The notes under the pieces are model-generated. The model was not told the DNA's origin, did no database searches, and saw only the letters and a list, made by a program, of their open reading frames with translations. A stretch of 48,497 bases of DNA from Atlanticothrix silvestris CENA357 (GTDB lineage Bacteria > Cyanobacteriota > Cyanobacteriia > Cyanobacteriales > Nostocaceae): NCBI RefSeq assembly GCF_016056295.1, contig NZ_JAECZB010000098.1, positions 1 through 48,497 of the forward strand, read 5' to 3'. How positions within the stretch are numbered: position 1 is the stretch's first letter; each line of letters starts with the position of its first letter. The position numbers and the translations under genes were made by a program. Positions 28,764 to 37,569 of this stretch are shown here, one piece after another.

Positions 28764-29748
28764 CTACACTAATACCTTTAGCGTGATCCAATAAAGGGAT
28801 AACACCCGCCACTTGTAGCGCCAAAGAGGCATTTAAAGCTACTGCATCTTGTTGCGCCTGAGTTCCCTTACCTTGCAGCACCGACTTCAGAATCACTGCA
28901 TTTTCTTGGACATCTCCACCCCGAAGCGCACTTATGGGAGCAGGCGTTACACCTAAATCTAGGGGATTCACGGTAGTTAATTGCACTTCACCCCCAGACA
29001 ACACCGCCAAGTCTGTAACATCCCCTAACCCAGCTTCGTCAAGTCTTTCTCGTCCATGTAGAACAATCGCTTTTTGTTTGCCCAAATTATTTAATGCTTG
29101 AGCAACTGTTGCCAAAAGTTTAGGTGTAAATAGTCCTACAACCTGCCCAGTGGGATACAACGGATTAACTAATGGCCCAAGCAAATTAAATACCGTTCGG
29201 ATCTTCAAACTTCGGCGCAACGAAGCAACTGCCTTCAGCGCTGGATGCCAACCGGGGGCAAATAAGAAAGTGATCCCCACCTCTGATAGTGCTGCTTGCA
29301 CTTTTTCGCTGGAGGCACTCAGGTTTACACCCAAGGCTTCCAAAACATCTGCACTGCCTGTAAGACTTGACGCTGAGCGATTACCATGCTTGGCAACGGG
29401 TACACCATAAGCGGCGGCGACAAAGGCAACTGCTGTAGAAATATTAAACGTTGACGAGCCATCGCCACCAGTACCACAGGTATCTATTACAGTTTTAAGT
29501 TCTGAGTTCTGAGTTTTAAGTGGTGAACATTGTGATTGCAATACCTCAGCCATCCCAGTTAATTCATCAGCAGAAACGCCTTTAAAGTTCAGTGCTGTTA
29601 AAATTGCTCCTGATAATTCTGGGGGAACCGCTTCACTTAACCACCCTTGCATCAATTCAGTGGCTTGAGTGCGGGATAAGGATTGACCATCAATTAATTG
29701 TTGCAGGAGGATATACCATTCTTGAGCAGGGATTGGCGAGGTTGTCAT
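28693..29748 (-). CDS. trpD: Anthranilate phosphoribosyltransferase
   Basis: Second step of tryptophan synthesis: transfers phosphoribosyl from PRPP to anthranilate. The 351-aa product has the PRPP-binding [17 protein letters not shown], the KHGNRS motif, and [13 protein letters not shown] as in TrpD. Length matches the family. No other trp gene is nearby, as is usual in cyanobacteria. The 3' end overlaps the convergent protease gene by 71 bases. Confidence 0.95.
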   Translation of the reverse strand: MTTSPIPAQEWYILLQQLIDGQSLSRTQATELMQGWLSEAVPPELSGAILTALNFKGVSADELTGMAEVLQSQCSPLKTQNSELKTVIDTCGTGGDGSSTFNISTAVAFVAAAYGVPVAKHGNRSASSLTGSADVLEALGVNLSASSEKVQAALSEVGITFLFAPGWHPALKAVASLRRSLKIRTVFNLLGPLVNPLYPTGQVVGLFTPKLLATVAQALNNLGKQKAIVLHGRERLDEAGLGDVTDLAVLSGGEVQLTTVNPLDLGVTPAPISALRGGDVQENAVILKSVLQGKGTQAQQDAVALNASLALQVAGVIPLLDHAKGISVAKEILQDGTPWAKLEQLVQFLKD

Positions 29749-29827
29749 AGCTCAGGTTGAAGTGTGTTGAGAGTCTGGGAGCTATCCTACCGAAAAATGG
29801 GAACTTAGTAACAAAACTTAGTTAAAT

Positions 29828-29854
29828 CTCACGCAGAGGCGCAGAGGCGCAGAG
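29828..29854. repeat. GAGGCGCAGAG-type interspersed repeat
   Basis: Begins CTCACGCAGAGGCGCAGAG and is followed by another GGCGCAGAG unit. It is the same family as the two arms flanking the GxxExxY gene at 32194 and 32604, and lies between trpD and the PspA-like gene. Confidence 0.6.
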
Positions 29855-29888
29855 GAAGAGGAGATATTTTAGATTAATGTCTTAGTGA

Positions 29889-30797
29889 CTACATTTGCTC
29901 TAGTTGCTTTCGCAGTGATTCTAGTTCCAAGTTAACGACGGTGCTTGAACTGGAAGCAGTTGTTTCTTTGAGACTTTCTAGAGCAGTCAGATTTTGTTGG
30001 AGTAGAATTATTGTTGCTTCTTGCTGTTGAAGCTGTGTCTTAAGAGCGATCGCAATTTTGCTTTGAACTGTCTTACTGAGTATGGCTTGAATTGCTAAAT
30101 TATCATCATTATTTTCCAAAGCCACTTGAGCCTTTTTATGCCATTCCTCAGCTTCATTTTTAACTTGGGCGTAATATTTTTGGATATATTCTTTGTTAGT
30201 AACAGCTTTATTTACAGCTTCTCGTGTCTCACTAATAGCATTTACTAAAGTATTTAAAGTGCCTTTTTTATCCTTGGATTTGTTTTGAGGTTTAAGTAGT
30301 GACGATACTTCTTCTTTAAGTCGCTTCAATTCTTCATCAACGTCTTCAAGGTCAATTAAAATCCCCTCATCAAAATTATCTGACTGTAAAGTTTCTTCTA
30401 AACTAGCTTCAATCTGTAAAGTTTTCTCTTCTATGTACTCGGAAGTAATATTTGGATTGCTGCATAATATTCTATTCTGTGCCTCAGATATCTTGCTCTC
30501 CCAAGAAGCTAGGTTATTTTTGATGGTGTCTAGCTGTGGTGTTTGATCGTCTATAAGGGTTTTCAGCCTACTAGCTATTGCTTGGTAGCGTTCTTTTTGG
30601 AATTTTGCTTGAGGAGCTAAATCCTCACGACCTTCTTTAAGAGCAAGTTTATATCGTCTTGACCATTTATCAGCTTCGGCTTGAGCTTGCGCGTAGTCTC
30701 GTTGAGCAATTTTTTGAGCTGTACTAACGCTAGCAGTGGCTGCACGTAAATTTTTTAGAGCGTTTTGCCCTGGTTGAGTGGGATCGTAAAGTGCCAT
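29889..30797 (-). CDS. PspA/IM30-like coiled-coil protein
   Basis: A 302-aa, almost entirely helical, soluble product. Two segments resemble the PspA/Vipp1 core: about residues 41-72 (EADKWSRRYKLALKEGREDL) and about 212-243 (EAEEWHKKAQVALENNDDNL). Each is followed by a long Gln/Glu-rich helix. PspA-type proteins coat and stabilise stressed membranes. Here the usual amphipathic N-terminal helix is not obvious (MALYDPTQPGQNALKNLR), and the core is apparently duplicated, so it is not a canonical Vipp1 or PspA. Start ATG. Membrane role is inference from the repeat similarity. Confidence 0.6.
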   Translation of the reverse strand: MALYDPTQPGQNALKNLRAATASVSTAQKIAQRDYAQAQAEADKWSRRYKLALKEGREDLAPQAKFQKERYQAIASRLKTLIDDQTPQLDTIKNNLASWESKISEAQNRILCSNPNITSEYIEEKTLQIEASLEETLQSDNFDEGILIDLEDVDEELKRLKEEVSSLLKPQNKSKDKKGTLNTLVNAISETREAVNKAVTNKEYIQKYYAQVKNEAEEWHKKAQVALENNDDNLAIQAILSKTVQSKIAIALKTQLQQQEATIILLQQNLTALESLKETTASSSSTVVNLELESLRKQLEQM

Positions 30798-30990
30798 AAG
30801 CTTATCTGAGAAACCTGATTATCCAGAGCTTAGGCTAAGTTAAACCATCACGTCTTCGTAAAAATTACTTAAGCATTTTAACTATAAAGCGTCCATCCTC
30901 TTTTTGTTCACGCTCTATTGTGAAGTTCATAGCATTGTGAAGGTATTGTATATAAGAAGCTATGCCTGATAAAACAAACAATTTATTATT

Positions 30991-32193
30991 ATGACCTCAG
31001 TTGATTTTAACAAGCATAAAAAAGCCAAAGCTTTAAAACCTAATAGCCGTCGCCCTGCTAAAGAACTTTGTAGCGAGTGCGGATTGTGCGATACATATTA
31101 TATTCATTATGTCAAAGAAGCCTGTGCTTTTATTAATCAGCAAATAGGTGAACTTGAAGAACAAACCCACAGGCGATCGCGCGATCTTGATAACGCCAAT
31201 GAACTCTACTTTGGTGTTCACCAAGACATGATGGCAGCGCGAAAACAGCAGCCTATTGAAGGCGCACAATGGACGGGTATTGTTAGTAGTATCGCCATTG
31301 AAATGCTGAATCGCCGTTTAGTTGAAGGCGTTGTCTGTGTCCAAAACACCAAAGAAGACCGCTTTCAACCTATGCCTGTCATTGCTCGTACCCCAGAAGA
31401 AATACTAGCAGCACGGGTAAATAAACCAACACTTTCACCCAACCTTTCTGTATTGGAACAAGTAGAACAATCCGGGATGAAGCGACTATTGGTAATTGGT
31501 GTTGGTTGCCAAATTCAAGCTTTGCGAGCCGTAGAAAAACAACTTGGGTTAGAAAAATTATATGTTTTAGGTACACCTTGTGTAGATAACGTTACACGCG
31601 CCGGGCTGCAAAAATTCTTAGAAACTACCAGTCGCTCGCCTGACACTGTTGTACATTACGAATTTATGCAAGACTTCCGGGTTCACTTCAAACACGAAGA
31701 TGGATCAACAGAAACTGTACCTTTCTTTGGTTTGAAGACCAACCAACTTAAAGATGTCTTTGCTCCTTCCTGCATGAGTTGCTTTGATTACGTCAACTCC
31801 CTGGCAGATTTAGTTGTTGGTTATATGGGCGCACCCTTTGGCTGGCAATGGATTGTTGTTAGAAATGATACAGGCAAAGAAATGCTGGACTTGGTGCAAG
31901 ACCAGTTAGATACCCAGCCAGTGATGTCCCAAGGAAATCGAAAAGAGGCTGTGCAACAAAGTATTCCTGCCTATGACAAAGGTGTGACTCTGCCCATGTG
32001 GGCAGCGAAACTGATGGGTGTGGTGATTGAAAGAATTGGGCCTAAGGGTTTGGAGTATGCGCGGTTTTCGATTGATTCGCACTTTACCAGGAATTATCTG
32101 TATGTGAAGCGGAATCATCCGGAGCAGTTGGAGGAGCATGTGCCGGAGTTTGCTAAACGGATCGTGGGGCAGTATAGGTTGCCGGAAGAGTAG
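30991..32193 (+). CDS. bciB: Ferredoxin-dependent divinyl (proto)chlorophyllide 8-vinyl reductase
   Basis: Flavo-iron-sulfur enzyme of the F420 hydrogenase beta-subunit family. The cyanobacterial orthologue reduces the 8-vinyl group of divinyl chlorophyllide during chlorophyll synthesis. The 400-aa product has an N-terminal cluster motif CSECGLC (C27, C30, C33), an internal GVGCQIQALRAV block and a second cluster motif PSCMSCFDY in the C-terminal half. Length and sequence fit Synechocystis Slr1923-type BciB. 7-hydroxymethyl chlorophyll a reductase is a plant relative, so the specific reaction rests on family knowledge. Confidence 0.85.
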   Translation: MTSVDFNKHKKAKALKPNSRRPAKELCSECGLCDTYYIHYVKEACAFINQQIGELEEQTHRRSRDLDNANELYFGVHQDMMAARKQQPIEGAQWTGIVSSIAIEMLNRRLVEGVVCVQNTKEDRFQPMPVIARTPEEILAARVNKPTLSPNLSVLEQVEQSGMKRLLVIGVGCQIQALRAVEKQLGLEKLYVLGTPCVDNVTRAGLQKFLETTSRSPDTVVHYEFMQDFRVHFKHEDGSTETVPFFGLKTNQLKDVFAPSCMSCFDYVNSLADLVVGYMGAPFGWQWIVVRNDTGKEMLDLVQDQLDTQPVMSQGNRKEAVQQSIPAYDKGVTLPMWAAKLMGVVIERIGPKGLEYARFSIDSHFTRNYLYVKRNHPEQLEEHVPEFAKRIVGQYRLPEE

Positions 32194-32222
32194 CTCACGC
32201 AGAGGCGCAGAGACGCAGAGAG
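32194..32222. repeat. Left inverted-repeat arm beside the GxxExxY gene
   Basis: A 29-base arm starting CTCACGCAGAGGCGCAGAG, immediately after the bciB stop. It is complementary to 32604-32632 with three mismatches. Together the arms bracket the GxxExxY gene. Confidence 0.7.
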
Positions 32223-32225
32223 TTT

Positions 32226-32603
32226 TTAGAGATTGTTGACTACCCGCGAGATACCATCTTTGATGAGTGTGACGTTGAAATTGATTAATAACCCAACTCG
32301 TTTATCAGCAAGGCGTAAGTAGGTTAGTAATTGTTTTTTGTGTACTGGATGAATAGTTTCCACTGATTTGAGTTCAACAATTACCTTGTCTTCGACTATC
32401 AAATCAGTGCGAAAGCCTTCCTCTAAAAATACACCTTCATAGACAATTGTAATAACCACCTGTCTTCTAACCTGTAACTTTCGCCTCCTTAACTCAAAAT
32501 CCATAACCGTCTCATAAACTGATTCCAGTAAACCCGGTCCCAAAGTTGTGTGAACCTTGTAAGCAACATCCACAACTGCGCCCGAAACCTCATTCTCAAT
32601 CAT
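32226..32603 (-). CDS. GxxExxY protein, PD-(D/E)XK nuclease superfamily
   Basis: From the ATG at 32603 the product is 125 aa. It contains the naming motif GPGLLESVYE, then FRTDLIVEDKVIVELKSVE, the D...ExK core of the PD-(D/E)XK fold. A role as nuclease is suggested by the fold; biological function is not established. A TTG at 32636 would extend the frame into the flanking repeat (SHAETRRRRE), an N-terminus seen when the repeat is translated. The gene is bracketed by an inverted repeat and lies between bciB and the C-S lyase gene. It looks like an independently acquired cassette. Confidence 0.75.
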   Translation of the reverse strand: MIENEVSGAVVDVAYKVHTTLGPGLLESVYETVMDFELRRRKLQVRRQVVITIVYEGVFLEEGFRTDLIVEDKVIVELKSVETIHPVHKKQLLTYLRLADKRVGLLINFNVTLIKDGISRVVNNL

Positions 32604-32632
32604 CTCTCTGCGCCTCCGCGTCTCTGCGTGAG
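32604..32632. repeat. Right inverted-repeat arm beside the GxxExxY gene
   Basis: Reads CTCTCTGCGCCTCCGCG at its left end and ends in GTGAG. It is complementary to 32194-32222 (26 of 29 positions). It directly abuts the GxxExxY start codon and supplies its GAGAG ribosome binding site. Confidence 0.7.
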
Positions 32633-32643
32633 ACAATCTTAAC

Positions 32644-33876
32644 TCATGTAAATTGTGTCACAGCATCCATCGCCGCCTCCAATGCGATCGCAATATGAGT
32701 CCAATGAGTCCCCCCCTGACAATAAACCACATACGGCTCACGCAAAGGCCCATCCGCAGAAAACTCTAAAGTACTACCCTCAATAAATGTCCCCCCAGCC
32801 ATGACTACCTGGCTCTGGTACCCCGGCATATCATCGGGAATAGGGTCAAGGTAGGAACCAACGGGAGAATGCTGTTGTATGGCTTTACAGAAAGCAATTA
32901 GCTTGGCAGCAGAACCAAGTTTAATAGCCTGAATTACGTCTCCACGGGGAGCAAGGGGGGCAGGATTCACGGGATAACCTAGTTTGTCAAACACATAACC
33001 AGTTAGGTAAGTCCCCTTCATTGCTTCCCCTACCATCTGCGGTGCTAAAAATAACCCTTGAAATAACAAACGATTTTGATCAAAGGTAGCACCGCCGTAA
33101 CTACCGATACCAGGAGCAGTCAGGCGACAAGCGGCTGCTTCTACTAAATCAGCGCGACCAGCAACATATCCACCAGCGTTGACGATGGTACCACCAGGAT
33201 TTTTAATCAGCGATCCCGCCATCAAGTCGGCACCTACGTTGGTGGGTTCTTTTGTTTCGATAAATTCGCCGTAGCAGTTATCTACAAAGCAAACAGTGTT
33301 GGGGTTTTGCTGTTTAACTATGTGGATAATTTTTTCTATATCAGCAATTGATAAACTAGGCCGCCAAGAATAGCCACAAGAGCGCTGAATTAACACTAAA
33401 CGCGTGTTATCAACCACGTTAGTACTTAAAGCTTGCCAATCTACCTTTCCGTCTGTAGTTAGCTCCAATTGGCGGTAATTTATGCCAAACTCGATAAGGG
33501 AGCCTTGTCCTTGACCCCTCAAACCAATGACTTCTTCAAGCGTATCGTAGGGAGAACCGACCACTGCTAACATCTCATCTCCAGGACGGAGTACACCAAA
33601 TAAAGCGCAAGCGATCGCATGAGTTCCAGAAACAAACTGCACTCGCACGGCCGCAGCTTCTGCGCCCATAACTTCGGCAAAAACTTTATCTAAAGTTTCT
33701 CGTCCTAAATCATCGTGGCCATAGCCACTTACACCAGCAAAGTGATGTGCGCCTACACGGTGATTACGAAAAGCATCTAGGACTCGTTTCAGATTATGCT
33801 TGACCTGTGCGTCAATTCCAGAAAAAATTTCTAACAGTACCTGCTCTGCTTGCCGCAGCTGCTCCAAGCTGTTCAT
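32644..33876 (-). CDS. Methionine gamma-lyase-like (aluminium-resistance family) PLP enzyme
   Basis: PLP-dependent enzyme of the Cys/Met metabolism fold, about 410 aa. The family is annotated as methionine gamma-lyase-like or aluminium resistance protein; substrate in cyanobacteria is not proven. Seen: VSGTHAIACALFGVLRPGDE (PLP phosphate site region), CFVDNCYGEFIE, the PLP-lysine candidate in GSLIKNPGGTIVNAGGY, and TAPGIGSYGGATFD. The ATG at 33876 is chosen because GAGG lies 7 bases before it; the longer GTG frame at 33891 would include that site. It is divergent from desC. Confidence 0.82.
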   Translation of the reverse strand: MNSLEQLRQAEQVLLEIFSGIDAQVKHNLKRVLDAFRNHRVGAHHFAGVSGYGHDDLGRETLDKVFAEVMGAEAAAVRVQFVSGTHAIACALFGVLRPGDEMLAVVGSPYDTLEEVIGLRGQGQGSLIEFGINYRQLELTTDGKVDWQALSTNVVDNTRLVLIQRSCGYSWRPSLSIADIEKIIHIVKQQNPNTVCFVDNCYGEFIETKEPTNVGADLMAGSLIKNPGGTIVNAGGYVAGRADLVEAAACRLTAPGIGSYGGATFDQNRLLFQGLFLAPQMVGEAMKGTYLTGYVFDKLGYPVNPAPLAPRGDVIQAIKLGSAAKLIAFCKAIQQHSPVGSYLDPIPDDMPGYQSQVVMAGGTFIEGSTLEFSADGPLREPYVVYCQGGTHWTHIAIALEAAMDAVTQFT

Positions 33877-33962
33877 TAGTTCCTCTTTCACAAAAAATTT
33901 ATAGATATGCGGATTTTTAAATCGCGCAGATTAGGCTGGACAATTTCAATTCGGGTTAATGC

Positions 33963-34781
33963 ATGACAATTGCTACTTCAACTAAACCTCAAATCAACTG
34001 GGTTAATACCCTATTTTTCCTTGGTCTGCACTTCGGCGCTCTGTTTGCCTTTGTTCCTAGTAACTTTAGCTGGACAGCAGTTGGTGTGGCTTTGTTGCTT
34101 TACTGGATAAGTGGTGGTCTAGGCATTACCCTAGGATTTCATCGCCTTGTCACCCACCGTAGTTTTCAGACTCCCAAATGGCTTGAGTATTTCTTGGTTT
34201 TTTGCGGGACATTGGCCTGTCAAGGAGGGCCAATTGAGTGGATCGGGACACATCGCATTCATCATGTACATTCTGATACTGACCCTGATCCCCATGATTC
34301 CAATAAAGGCTTCTGGTGGAGTCATATCGGTTGGCTGATTTATCACTCTCCCTCTCACGCTGATGTCCCTCGCTTTACCAAAGACATTGCCGAAGACCCA
34401 GTTTATCAGTTTTTACAGAAATATTTCATTTTGATCCAGGTAGCCCTGGGTTTATTGCTAATGCTTCTGGGTGGCTGGTCTTTCGTTGTTTGGGGAATCT
34501 TTGCTCGCATTGTTTGGGTTTACCATTGCACTTGGTTGGTGAACAGTGCTACTCATAAATTTGGCTATCGTAGCCATGAGACTAGCGATCGCTCAACTAA
34601 TTGTTGGTGGGTAGCCGTACTAGTTTTCGGCGAAGGCTGGCATAATAACCACCATGCCTTTCAATACTCAGCTCGTCACGGGCTGGAATGGTGGGAAATC
34701 GATTTTACTTGGATGACGATTCAATTGCTACAAGTACTTGGTTTAGCGACTAATGTGAAACTTGCAGGCACAAAGCAGTAA
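33963..34781 (+). CDS. desC: Acyl-lipid delta-9 desaturase
   Basis: Introduces the first double bond at carbon 9 of acyl chains on membrane lipids, using ferredoxin. The 272-aa product has the three histidine boxes HRLVTH (60-65), HRIHH (about 97-101) and HNNHH (about 224-228) and four hydrophobic segments. Length matches cyanobacterial DesC (about 270-320). It is the first of four desaturase genes on one strand. Start is the ATG at 33963. Confidence 0.93.
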   Translation: MTIATSTKPQINWVNTLFFLGLHFGALFAFVPSNFSWTAVGVALLLYWISGGLGITLGFHRLVTHRSFQTPKWLEYFLVFCGTLACQGGPIEWIGTHRIHHVHSDTDPDPHDSNKGFWWSHIGWLIYHSPSHADVPRFTKDIAEDPVYQFLQKYFILIQVALGLLLMLLGGWSFVVWGIFARIVWVYHCTWLVNSATHKFGYRSHETSDRSTNCWWVAVLVFGEGWHNNHHAFQYSARHGLEWWEIDFTWMTIQLLQVLGLATNVKLAGTKQ

Positions 34782-34973
34782 GTCAATGGTCAAAAGTCAA
34801 TGGTCAGGAGCTATAACTTTTGACTGTAGGCTTTTGACTTTTGGTAAATTTGCTTACGGGTGCGCTTGTGTAGGTTAGGTTGCTATAATCCGAAACGCTA
34901 ATGTTAAGAAACTTTGCGGCAAGCCGCTTTTTTTAGTGACTTGATAGTGGAGTTTGTTGTTTTTCAGGTGTCC

Positions 34974-36026
34974 ATGACTACATCAACAATTCACAGCCAG
35001 AAACTAAGTGAAGACCTTAGTGATTCCGACCTGAGGCTTAAAGATATTATCAAAACGCTGCCACGGGAATGTTTTCAGCAAAACCGTCGCAAAGCTTGGA
35101 CTCAAGTGTTGCTCAGTGTTTTTATGGTCGGCTTGGGCTACTATTTTCTGACGATCGCTCCTTGGTTTCTCTTGCCCTTTGCCTGGATTTTTACTGGGAC
35201 TGCTTTAACAGGTTTTTTTGTAATTGCTCATGATTGTGGTCATCGGTCATTTGCCAAACGTCGTTGGGTAAATGATTTGGTGGGGCACATTTTTATGATG
35301 CCGTTAATTTACCCCTTTCATAGTTGGCGCATTAAGCATAATTATCACCATGCTCATACCAACAAGCTGGACGAAGATAATGCTTGGCATCCGATTAGAC
35401 CAGAAGTTTTTGAAAGTTGGGATAAAACTAGGCAGTTTGCTTTTGAGGGGTTTATGCGTAAACGCCTCTGGTGGGTAGGTTCTATTGGACACTGGGCTGT
35501 TGTACATTTTGATTGGCGGAACTTCAAAACGAAAGACCAATCAAGCATCAAGCTTTCTGTGACTGTAGTCGTGATTTTTGCCGCGATCGCCTTTCCTCTA
35601 CTCATTGCTAAAACTGGTATTTGGGGATTTGTCAAGTTTTGGCTTGTACCCTGGCTGGTCTACCATTTTTGGATGAGTACTTTTACTATTGTTCACCATA
35701 CTGCTTCAGATGTTCCTTTTGTGGCAGCGAATAAATGGAATGAGGCTCTAGCACAACTATCTGGTACTATTCATTGCGATTATCCCCGTTGGATAGAAAT
35801 CCTGTGCCACGATATCAGTGTTCATGTCCCACATCACCTTTCTACCGCAATTCCTTCTTATAATTTGCGGCTAGCATATAGCAGCATTAAAGAAAATTGG
35901 GAGCCTTATCTGCATGATGAGTGTCAGTTTTCTTGGTCTTTAATGAAGCAAATTGTAGACCAATGTCAACTATACACAACTGATGTCGGTTATGAGTCTT
36001 TCAACGAATATTATGCAGACCGATAA
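34974..36026 (+). CDS. desA: Acyl-lipid delta-12 desaturase
   Basis: Adds the delta-12 double bond to oleoyl chains in glycolipids. From the ATG at 34974 the product is 350 aa, against 351 in Synechocystis DesA; a TTG at 34914 would add 20 unrelated residues. Histidine boxes: HDCGH, HNYHHAHTN and HVPHH. The N-terminal LKDIIKTLPRECFQQNRRKAW is typical. It lies 192 bases downstream of desC. Confidence 0.93.
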   Translation: MTTSTIHSQKLSEDLSDSDLRLKDIIKTLPRECFQQNRRKAWTQVLLSVFMVGLGYYFLTIAPWFLLPFAWIFTGTALTGFFVIAHDCGHRSFAKRRWVNDLVGHIFMMPLIYPFHSWRIKHNYHHAHTNKLDEDNAWHPIRPEVFESWDKTRQFAFEGFMRKRLWWVGSIGHWAVVHFDWRNFKTKDQSSIKLSVTVVVIFAAIAFPLLIAKTGIWGFVKFWLVPWLVYHFWMSTFTIVHHTASDVPFVAANKWNEALAQLSGTIHCDYPRWIEILCHDISVHVPHHLSTAIPSYNLRLAYSSIKENWEPYLHDECQFSWSLMKQIVDQCQLYTTDVGYESFNEYYADR

Positions 36027-36302
36027 CTAAGGATGAAGTGCCAAGTATAAAGGATGAAAACAACCCATGAAATAATTCAAGGGTTTGTATTAGATATTAA
36101 TTACTCTTTTTCAAACTTTAGCTTTCAGCCTTGCTCCTTTAATATAGATTCTGGCAATTATCTACCCAGTAAAATCGTTAGGTATATTGCCAGAGATTAT
36201 CTTCGTGTGTCTTAGCGAAAGCTAGTGCCGTAGTATCGCAGATGTGAGGGAGGTTATCTTGCCTCAAATAAAGTCCGATTTCTATCCAATATAAAGAATC
36301 CA

Positions 36303-37382
36303 GTGCAATCAAATACCATCACTTTCAATCATCCTGATGGCAATGAACCATCTGAGGATACGACCAAACTGCCTTTTACTCTTCAAGATTTAAAAGCTGC
36401 CATACCTGCTGAATGTTTTCAGCCCAATGTGACAAAATCCCTATTTTATTTCTTGCGTGACATCCTGATTATTGGCTTGCTTTATGCAGTTGCTCATTAC
36501 TTGGATTCTTGGTTTTTCTGGCCTATTTTTTGGTTAATGCAAGGAACAATGTTTTGGGCTTTGTTTGTAGTAGGACATGACTGCGGACACCAATCTTTTT
36601 CTAAGCATAAATGGCTCAATGATTTCATTGGACATCTTTCTCACACACCGATACTCGTTCCCTATCACGGCTGGCGTATTAGCCATAGAACCCACCACAA
36701 AAATACTGGCAATATCGATAATGATGAAAGCTGGTATCCAGTCACAGAATCACAATACAAGGAGATGCCATTAGAACAAAAGATAGGTCGATATTATGTT
36801 TTTTTATTGGCTTATCCTGTATATCTATTTAAGCGTTCTCCTAATAAAGAAGGCTCTCATTTTTTACCCGGTAGCCCACTTTTCAAACCATCGGAAAAAT
36901 GGGATATCATCACCAGTACTACACTCTGGATTGGGATGGTATGCTTGCTGGGTTTCCTTACCTATGAATGGGGATGGATGTGGTTACTGAAATATTACGC
37001 AGCTCCCTACATTGTGTTTATTATTTGGCTAGACTTGGTGACATTTTTGCACCATACTGAGCCAGATCTTCCTTGGTATCGCGGAGAAGATTGGACTTTT
37101 TTGAAAGGTGCTATTTCTAGCATTGACCGCAACTACGGTTTTATCAATCATATCCACCATGATATTGGTACGCATGTTGCTCACCATATATTCCTTAATA
37201 TCCCTCACTACAATTTGTTGAAAGCCACAGAGGCAATTAAACCTGTGATGGGTGAATACTTCCGCAAATCTGAAGAACCGATTTGGAAGTCTTTATGGCG
37301 CTCATGCTTCAGTTGTCATTTTGTACCAGATACTGGCAGCAAAGTTTACTACACATCCAACAATAAATTAGCAAAAAGCTGA
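36303..37382 (+). CDS. desB: Acyl-lipid omega-3 (delta-15) desaturase
   Basis: Adds the omega-3 double bond to linoleoyl or gamma-linolenoyl chains; in cyanobacteria it is the cold-inducible step. The product is 359 aa, as in Synechocystis DesB. Histidine boxes: HDCGHQSF, HRTHHKNTGN, and HVAHH near the C-terminus. The start is GTG, without a clear Shine-Dalgarno. It follows desA by 276 bases on the same strand. A terminator-like hairpin follows it. Confidence 0.93.
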   Translation: MQSNTITFNHPDGNEPSEDTTKLPFTLQDLKAAIPAECFQPNVTKSLFYFLRDILIIGLLYAVAHYLDSWFFWPIFWLMQGTMFWALFVVGHDCGHQSFSKHKWLNDFIGHLSHTPILVPYHGWRISHRTHHKNTGNIDNDESWYPVTESQYKEMPLEQKIGRYYVFLLAYPVYLFKRSPNKEGSHFLPGSPLFKPSEKWDIITSTTLWIGMVCLLGFLTYEWGWMWLLKYYAAPYIVFIIWLDLVTFLHHTEPDLPWYRGEDWTFLKGAISSIDRNYGFINHIHHDIGTHVAHHIFLNIPHYNLLKATEAIKPVMGEYFRKSEEPIWKSLWRSCFSCHFVPDTGSKVYYTSNNKLAKS

Positions 37383-37456
37383 TAATAACCTTGATTTCAT
37401 GGTCAAAGTGTCATGAAGTCATAAATGGATTGTGCCGATATCTGCAGCAAAATTTT

Positions 37457-37515
37457 AGGCGTAGTTTAAGAGGTTTGATATTGAACTTCGATCTATATTT
37501 TGCTACGCCTTTTTT
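37457..37515 (+). terminator. Terminator after desB
   Basis: AGGCGTAG (37457-37464) pairs with CTACGCCT (37503-37510), followed at once by five T. The loop is long (38 bases). It lies 75 bases beyond desB and before desD, so desD probably has its own promoter. Confidence 0.55.
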
Positions 37516-37569
37516 GAGATTTTATCCAGCTTTAAATCAAGTCAGATGTTATTTAAGTGAGCAGTTTTT

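Noticed and set aside
30991-32193. Reading this gene as an F420-dependent hydrogenase subunit
   Set aside because: Cyanobacteria lack that hydrogenase and the sequence follows the cyanobacterial BciB type.
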